Shown here: one piece after another, positions 60,051 to 64,000 of the stretch
How the letters are laid out: every line of letters starts with the position of its first letter
Position numbering within the stretch: the stretch's first letter is position 1
DNA from: an uncultured Prochlorococcus sp.
GTDB lineage: Bacteria > Cyanobacteriota > Cyanobacteriia > PCC-6307 > Cyanobiaceae
NCBI GenBank assembly: GCA_902525075.1
Contig: CABZFV010000008.1
Coordinates: 1 to 64,000 of the forward strand
DNA length: 64,000 bases
Reading direction: 5' to 3'
Translations under genes and position numbers: made by a program
Notes under the pieces: generated by a model
Databases searched by the model: none
The model's input: the letters and a program-made list of their open reading frames with translations, nothing else
Told to the model about the DNA's origin: nothing

Positions 60051-60155
60051 TTTTAAATTATCTACGGAGTAAATTAATTACATTAGAAACTCCTCACACA
60101 CTTTTTTCTGATAACTTTAAAAGTACTCGTCCGCAATGTTTGAGTACTTTTTTAT
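60051..60155 (+). ncRNA. Candidate small RNA with a Yfr1 core motif
   Basis: ACTCCTCACACACT at 60,089-60,102 is identical over 14 bases to the core of Yfr1 at 32,203. A 10-base-pair terminator stem follows (AAAAGTACTC/GAGTACTTTT) with a T run. A -10-like TATACT at 60,039 suggests a start near 60,051. It lacks the 5' GGGG/CCCC hairpin of Yfr1; instead an upstream GGAGT could pair with the core ACTCC. Size about 100 bases. Transcription is not shown. Confidence 0.7.
60119..60153 (+). terminator. Terminator of the Yfr1-like RNA
   Basis: A ten-base-pair perfect stem with a 13-base loop and a 3' T run. It is not next to any plus-strand protein gene upstream, so it supports an independent RNA. Confidence 0.85.
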
Positions 60156-60229
60156 ATTTTTTGCGATGTGACAGTTAAGATAGAGGTCTATTAGGCATTA
60201 CATTTTTTGAAATTAAGTGTGATATTAAG

Positions 60230-60326
60230 CTGGTGTGTAGGAGTAATTGATTTATTTCAGTGGAAACAAGGAAACACTTGATATAAATCAATTTTAAAAG
60301 ATCTCTCAAAGAGAGATCTTTTTTTT
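60230..60326 (+). ncRNA. Yfr2-family small RNA
   Basis: A long 11-base-pair stem (60,245-60,255 with 60,283-60,293) presents the loop motif TGGAAACAAGGAAACAC, the hallmark of the Yfr2-5 family of abundant cyanobacterial RNAs. It is followed by a 12-base-pair terminator AAAAGATCTCTC/GAGAGATCTTTT with T tail. The size of about 97 bases matches the family. The 5' part holds GTGTGTAGGAGT at 60,233-60,244, complementary to the Yfr1 core except for one bulge. Confidence 0.85.
60296..60326 (+). terminator. Terminator of the Yfr2-family RNA
   Basis: A 12-base-pair perfect stem with an AAA loop followed by a T run of about six beyond the stem. No protein gene precedes it on this strand. Confidence 0.9.
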
Positions 60327-60457
60327 GTGGATTTTTAGAAGTACATATTAAATTCTGAATATAAAAACATATATGCTTTCTTCCAAAATAATTAGATACG
60401 TCATTACAAATTAGTAATTTAATTAGTTAGATTATGATTCGTTAAATACTTCTGTTA

Positions 60458-60841
60458 ATGAAAATACTTTTTTTAACAATTTTAATTTTTACAAGCTTTT
60501 TATTCCCTTCTTCATCATTTGCCTCACATATAGAACTAAAACCTTGTGTAGAGATTGCTCATTGTGTACGAGAAGAATGGGAGGTTAATAATATTGAGAA
60601 ACCTTTTGAAGAGATTAAAACATTTATCGAAAACACTCCAAGAACTGAGATTGTAGAAATAGATGGCGATTATCTTCATGCTGAGGCAACCAGTAAATGG
60701 ATGAAGTATGTAGACGACTTAGAAGTATCCTTTCTACCTGAATCAAACATCTTATTAATAAGATCAGAATCAAGAGTTGGAGAAAGTGATTTGGGAGTGA
60801 ATCAAAAAAGAGTTGATTTACTAAAATCTAAAATGTTTTAA
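60458..60841 (+). CDS. Exported DUF1499 family protein
   Basis: A 127-residue protein with a signal peptide (to about SSFASH) and the DUF1499 domain: a conserved early PCVEIAHCV, the middle VEIDGDYLHAEATSKWMKYVDDLE and SESRVGESDLGVNQKRVDLL at the end. Widely found in bacteria and plastids; function unknown. Confidence 0.85.
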   Translation: MKILFLTILIFTSFLFPSSSFASHIELKPCVEIAHCVREEWEVNNIEKPFEEIKTFIENTPRTEIVEIDGDYLHAEATSKWMKYVDDLEVSFLPESNILLIRSESRVGESDLGVNQKRVDLLKSKMF

Positions 60842-60925
60842 GATAAAAAGTAAAAAAAAATAATTTATTTTTATTGTTTTTTGTATAACTTTTCCATTTT
60901 AAAAAAAAATTAGCAGATAAAAAAG

Positions 60926-60937
60926 TGATAATTATCA
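60926..60937. promoter_or_regulatory. Perfect palindrome, candidate Zur/Fur box
   Basis: TGATAATTATCA is a perfect palindrome, 45 bases upstream of the next start codon. A further half site TGATAAT follows at about 60,945. Identical halves occur in the candidate Zur box at 56,988. It could place the following membrane protein under zinc or iron control. Confidence 0.5.
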
Positions 60938-60981
60938 TCATGCCTTGATAATGGCAAATTTATTATATTTTCTCTGAAAAG

Positions 60982-61266
60982 ATGATCATAAATTTTATAT
61001 ATTTATTGTTATCTAGTTTTGTTTTTTTCTGTTTTTATATAAATATTAAAAAAAATGGAGTTAAATGGATAATCAAAGGTCTTTTGCAAATTGGAATATT
61101 GGTATTATTCATTGGAGGGTTTTTCAAAATATTTTTCACCTTACCCCCTAATTTATTTATAAAAATATTTTTTCTTATTATTTATACATGGTGCACTGTT
61201 GGAATAAATGTAAATTTCATGATCCCTTTGATTAGTTTGATTGACCAAAAAATAGTAAATAAATAA
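60982..61266 (+). CDS. Small membrane protein, possibly metal-regulated
   Basis: A 94-residue protein with three hydrophobic helices and a basic loop between the first two (NIKKNGVKW). No transporter signature is recognised. The palindrome upstream is the only clue to its role. Confidence 0.6.
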   Translation: MIINFIYLLLSSFVFFCFYINIKKNGVKWIIKGLLQIGILVLFIGGFFKIFFTLPPNLFIKIFFLIIYTWCTVGINVNFMIPLISLIDQKIVNK

Positions 61267-61341
61267 AACTAAAATATGCCTTAATTCTCAGTACAAAAAT
61301 AAATCTATTTCCTTAATATGCAATATTAAAATTTATAGGAT

Positions 61342-61452
61342 TTATTTTTTTTCTTTTGAAAGTCTCTTCCTTGTATACCTAGTCTTTAATACCAAGTCTG
61401 TCATTACATATATTCCAAATAAAAGAATGATTATTCCAATAAAGTATTTCAT
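61342..61452 (-). CDS. Small single-helix membrane protein
   Basis: A 36-residue frame: helix YFIGIIILLFGIYVM, then DLVLKTRYTRKRLSKEKK, a strongly basic tail. The same layout occurs repeatedly in Prochlorococcus; function unknown. Confidence 0.6.
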   Translation of the reverse strand: MKYFIGIIILLFGIYVMTDLVLKTRYTRKRLSKEKK

Positions 61453-61482
61453 TATTTTTTATGTAATTACTATTTTTGAGAT

Positions 61483-61890
61483 TTATTCATGATACCAACT
61501 AATTTTAATATCTATTTCTTGAGATAAATTTCTTGTAACTGGACATTCTTTGGAAGCTTTTTTCAAAAAATCAATAGTTTCATTAGAAGTGCTCTCTGGT
61601 ATGAAAATATCTATTATTAGTTCTTTTATCTTCCTCTCGCTATTTCGTGTCATTACTTTTTCAATATTTAAATATATACCTTTCAAATCAAATCCTTTCG
61701 ATTTGGCTTTGATTGCCATGATAGTTAGCAGGCAAGTACCTAGAGATGTTGCTAATAAATCAGTTGGGGAAAAACTTTCACCTTTACCGCAGTGATCTAA
61801 AGGTGCATCAGTTCTAATAAGACTTCCAGATTGTAGATGAATAGCCTCACAGTTTAAATTTCCTAAATAAGAACATTTAACTTTAGTCAT
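61483..61890 (-). CDS. OsmC/Ohr family protein
   Basis: A 135-residue OsmC-type peroxiredoxin-like enzyme. The motif GESFSPTDLLATSLGTCLLTIM carries the first redox cysteine, and ECPVTRNLSQEI carries the second. It probably reduces organic hydroperoxides, but the exact subgroup (OsmC, Ohr or YhfA) is not decided. Confidence 0.88.
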   Translation of the reverse strand: MTKVKCSYLGNLNCEAIHLQSGSLIRTDAPLDHCGKGESFSPTDLLATSLGTCLLTIMAIKAKSKGFDLKGIYLNIEKVMTRNSERKIKELIIDIFIPESTSNETIDFLKKASKECPVTRNLSQEIDIKISWYHE

Positions 61891-62016
61891 TTTAAAAAAA
61901 TTAAATTAGGAAAATATTATTAATAAAAAATTATGGAACATAACAAGATTATTGATGAGAAAATTTTTTTGCATATTAGTGGAGTATTAAGGAAATTCAT
62001 CATTCAAGTTTTGAAA

Positions 62017-62259
62017 TCAGTTTTTATATCCATATTCCTCTAAGCAATACTCAATTAATTCAATTGATTTATTAAGAGTTCTTTTATTTTTATTTTCTAG
62101 ATCGAAACATTCATTTAAAACATGTATAGATTCATTTAAGAATGATTCTTCTTTATTTTTTATATCTTTAACTTGATTTATATAAATTAATTTTTTAATC
62201 CCAATTAGGGAAAATATGATTATTGATATTGTAAAAATTGCTATTTTGAATTTATTCAT
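62017..62259 (-). CDS. Small membrane-anchored protein
   Basis: An 80-residue protein with an N-terminal helix (IAIFTISIIIFSLIGI) and a helical, Asn/Glu/Lys-rich rest with a cysteine pair. No family recognised. Confidence 0.5.
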   Translation of the reverse strand: MNKFKIAIFTISIIIFSLIGIKKLIYINQVKDIKNKEESFLNESIHVLNECFDLENKNKRTLNKSIELIEYCLEEYGYKN

Positions 62260-62323
62260 ACAATTAGTTATTACAAATATTTTAATTTACTTAATATCTA
62301 AAAACTTTACATAGCTTATAGAA

Positions 62324-62425
62324 CTAAGTAATTACATATGTAGCTGCTGTTATTGCTATGGCAGTAATTGAAATGAAGATGTATGGAACAACCTTTAAAG
62401 GTATATATAGATTATTTTTAGACAT
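62324..62425 (-). CDS. Very small membrane protein
   Basis: A 33-residue frame beginning MSKNNLYIPLKVVPYIF, with one helix ending AIAITAATYVIT. Found by reading, with coding-like composition but no homology. Confidence 0.45.
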   Translation of the reverse strand: MSKNNLYIPLKVVPYIFISITAIAITAATYVIT

Positions 62426-62539
62426 AACTAGAACCTTTATACAAATAATTACATTCCCTTTAAACTTTATAAGTCTTCAAATATACAAATTAATTTTCTT
62501 TTATAAATTCAATCCTTTTAAAGATTAACAAATTTAAAT

Positions 62540-62746
62540 TCATTGAATTTTCATTAAATAAAGTATCTCTAAATCTTGTCTTGAGTCTGATATTTTTCTT
62601 TTTAAAAAGATTAATTCTTCTTGGCTCATTTTTGATTCTTTTATCATCAATTCTGCTTGTTCAATAGCATGTTCTATATTTCTAATTTTAATATCTCTTA
62701 TTGAGGGATCATCTTTACATGCTTTTTTAGTATTTGCATCTAACAT
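62540..62746 (-). CDS. Small helical protein
   Basis: A 68-residue helical protein with repeated charged residues (IEHAIEQAELMIKESKMSQEEL region) that could form a coiled coil. No homology recognised. Composition looks coding. Confidence 0.55.
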   Translation of the reverse strand: MLDANTKKACKDDPSIRDIKIRNIEHAIEQAELMIKESKMSQEELIFLKRKISDSRQDLEILYLMKIQ

Positions 62747-62803
62747 ATGTACGAAAATATCACCTTGAATATAATCTAATTTAAAACTTCATTATGCTAC
62801 AAC

Positions 62804-62891
62804 CGCAAATTTAATTAAAATAAATTATTATCAAATTAAGAACTTTAACCTTAGCTAACCCTCTCTTCAATTGATCGAGTGGGTTTTTTTT
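62804..62891 (+). ncRNA. Candidate small RNA ending in a strong terminator
   Basis: A terminator (AACCC-T-CTC ... GAG-T-GGGTT plus T run) at 62,857-62,891 has no plus-strand gene within 1.5 kb upstream. A -10-like TATGCT stands near 62,795, so an RNA of about 90 bases starting at about 62,804 is plausible. No family match. Confidence 0.35.
62857..62891 (+). terminator. Rho-independent terminator
   Basis: Nine-position stem AACCCTCTC/GAGTGGGTT with one T-T mismatch, an internal TCAATTGA palindrome in the loop and seven T after the stem. Confidence 0.75.
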
Positions 62892-62925
62892 ATGGTGTAA
62901 TATACTCCTAGCATTTACTATTAAT

Positions 62926-63300
62926 TTGGAAGATTCAAAACTTAATCCTGAGGAAAATAATTCAATCGAATCGTCCCCCAATTTGAATGAAGACAATAAA
63001 GATCTTAATGAGGGGAATAAAAAAGAAGAAAATGTTAAGGCATTTACAGAATTTCTAGAGAAAGCAAGTAATCAAGATTCTTCAGAAGAAAAAGTAAAAC
63101 TTGATTCTGAGCCACAAAAACTAAAAATTGACAAATCACTTTTTAAAAGATTTCTTAATAATGGATTTGATGGCATTTCAACTAATCCAAACTATAAAAT
63201 GTTGGCATTATTAATAGTCCTTTTAATTAATCTGTCTCTATTTTTTGTAATTGGCAATATGGGTAAAGCGTTTTTAAGAAATGCAGGAATTATGGGTTAA
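62926..63300 (+). CDS. Small acidic membrane-tail protein
   Basis: A 124-residue protein with a TTG start. An acidic, Asn/Glu-rich N-terminal region (to about 70) is followed by FLNNGFDGISTNPNYKML, one helix at about 91-108 and the tail GKAFLRNAGIMG. It looks like a cytoplasmic domain anchored near its C-terminus. A -10-like element (TATACT) lies about 25 bases upstream, which would leave almost no leader. Confidence 0.6.
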   Translation: MEDSKLNPEENNSIESSPNLNEDNKDLNEGNKKEENVKAFTEFLEKASNQDSSEEKVKLDSEPQKLKIDKSLFKRFLNNGFDGISTNPNYKMLALLIVLLINLSLFFVIGNMGKAFLRNAGIMG

Positions 63301-63396
63301 AAATTATTTATTTCTTTTTGGATATTCATCTTTACAATTTTGATTCTTCAAATGAAACTGTGATATTTTCTTGTCAAATTAATATTTAAATAAAAT

Positions 63397-63558
63397 TTGG
63401 ATAATCAAGAGCAAGAAAATCCAGTAGTTTATCTTTCTAATTTAGTCAAGAAATTAGATGTAAAAAACAGAAATGGTTTAGTAGCCTTAGCAATAGTAAA
63501 CCTTGTAGTGATTCTTTTATTTAAATTTTATTTGAAAGGATCTGGATTATTATCTTGA
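63397..63558 (+). CDS. Small membrane-tail protein
   Basis: A 53-residue protein starting at TTG: polar start DNQEQENPVVYL, one helix (VALAIVNLVVILLFKF) and a short end. It resembles the preceding gene in layout and TTG start; both may be related small tail-anchored proteins. Confidence 0.5.
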   Translation: MDNQEQENPVVYLSNLVKKLDVKNRNGLVALAIVNLVVILLFKFYLKGSGLLS

Positions 63559-63591
63559 ATTTAACTGCTGGTAGTATTTTCAGTGTTTTAA

Positions 63592-64000
63592 TTAATCATT
63601 AGAGACTGAATTTGAATTCAACAAGGAAATTGAAGGCCTTATATAAATAAAAATAGACCCATACATATCCTGCATAATTCTCATTTCATCGTCTAAATAT
63701 ACAATTGAAACCTGACAATTTGGCGATTCTTTATTCCAAGGTAACTTATTCCATACCTCTTTAACTGGATACCATCGATCCATAAGTAATTCACTAAATA
63801 ATGGAATCTTATTAAGTCCATCAACTTTGGAAACTTTTGTCTTTTCTAAATTCATATCAAGTAAATTATTTCTTAAAATTAAATCACTTGCTAGGGTTAT
63901 TACTCTTCCACCAAAAGTAGGCAATAGTTTGAACCAACCTAAGATAGGAATAGTTGTAAGACCAAATATTGTAGTGTCAAAAGTAGATATAAATTCTTTT
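63592..64000 (-). CDS. PAP/fibrillin-like protein, partial
   Basis: The frame is open to the right edge, so the N-terminus is missing. About 136 residues remain, with the fibrillin-like end VSIVYLDDEMRIMQDMYGSI and the hydrophobic block IFGLTTIPILGWFKLLPTFGG upstream of the first possible start. Fibrillins are plastid- and thylakoid-associated lipid-binding proteins; a plastoglobule-like role is inferred. Confidence 0.75.
   Translation of the reverse strand, partial: KEFISTFDTTIFGLTTIPILGWFKLLPTFGGRVITLASDLILRNNLLDMNLEKTKVSKVDGLNKIPLFSELLMDRWYPVKEVWNKLPWNKESPNCQVSIVYLDDEMRIMQDMYGSIFIYIRPSISLLNSNSVSND

Noticed and set aside
61933-62043. 36-codon plus frame starting MEHNKIIDEK
   Set aside because: No ribosome site, overlaps the end of the 80-residue gene and has weak coding signs.

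Overview
The window is a chromosomal segment of a marine picocyanobacterium, almost certainly a high-light-adapted Prochlorococcus. The supporting signs are very low GC, tight gene packing, chlI, petG, cytochrome cM, sasA, the zwf-opcA pair, and the guaB-Yfr1-trxA order. The ferredoxin-NADP reductase (PetH) carries a membrane helix instead of the phycobilisome-linker domain, which fits an organism without phycobilisomes. No phage, transposon, CRISPR or rRNA was seen.

Positions 1-34,000 are mostly housekeeping: the clpC tail, a glycerol-dehydrogenase-like enzyme and a hydrolase, cdsA with an Orn/Lys/Arg-type decarboxylase, an ABC1 kinase, malQ, prs, sasA, tRNA-Glu, petH, zwf-opcA-cobyrinate synthase, crtE-folD, a 7TM-HD protein, leuA, a GH57 enzyme, crtL, gyrA, a short IMP-dehydrogenase-like protein, the small RNA Yfr1, trxA, hisH, rsmD and an antisense petG (39 codons).

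Positions 34,000-46,800 hold cytochrome cM, an RNA methyltransferase, chlI, ruvC, a 5-FTHF cyclo-ligase, sufE, hom, a peptide-type binding lipoprotein with a single permease, a DUF1400-type hydrolase, an MFS transporter and a PfkB kinase. Positions 46,800-52,950 hold a pentapeptide-repeat protein, a cupin-like protein, the ATP-grasp / alpha-E / transglutaminase trio, and small membrane or cysteine-rich proteins around a 560-base stretch with no recognised gene.

Positions 52,967-59,121 form a zinc-homeostasis locus: a WD40 protein, a COG0523 GTPase, a histidine-rich ZnuA, ZnuC, a Fur-family regulator (probable Zur) and ZnuB. A Zur-box-like palindrome lies between znuA and znuC. The GTPase and ZnuA each carry an insert of about 105 residues that look alike. 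This shared module is one of the two most interesting observations.

Positions 59,122-64,000 are an island of very small proteins and RNA candidates. At 60,050-60,330 lie two consecutive small RNA candidates. The first repeats the 14-base core of Yfr1. The second is a Yfr2-family RNA whose 5' part is complementary to that core except for one bulged base. The window ends in a fibrillin-like gene that is cut by the edge.
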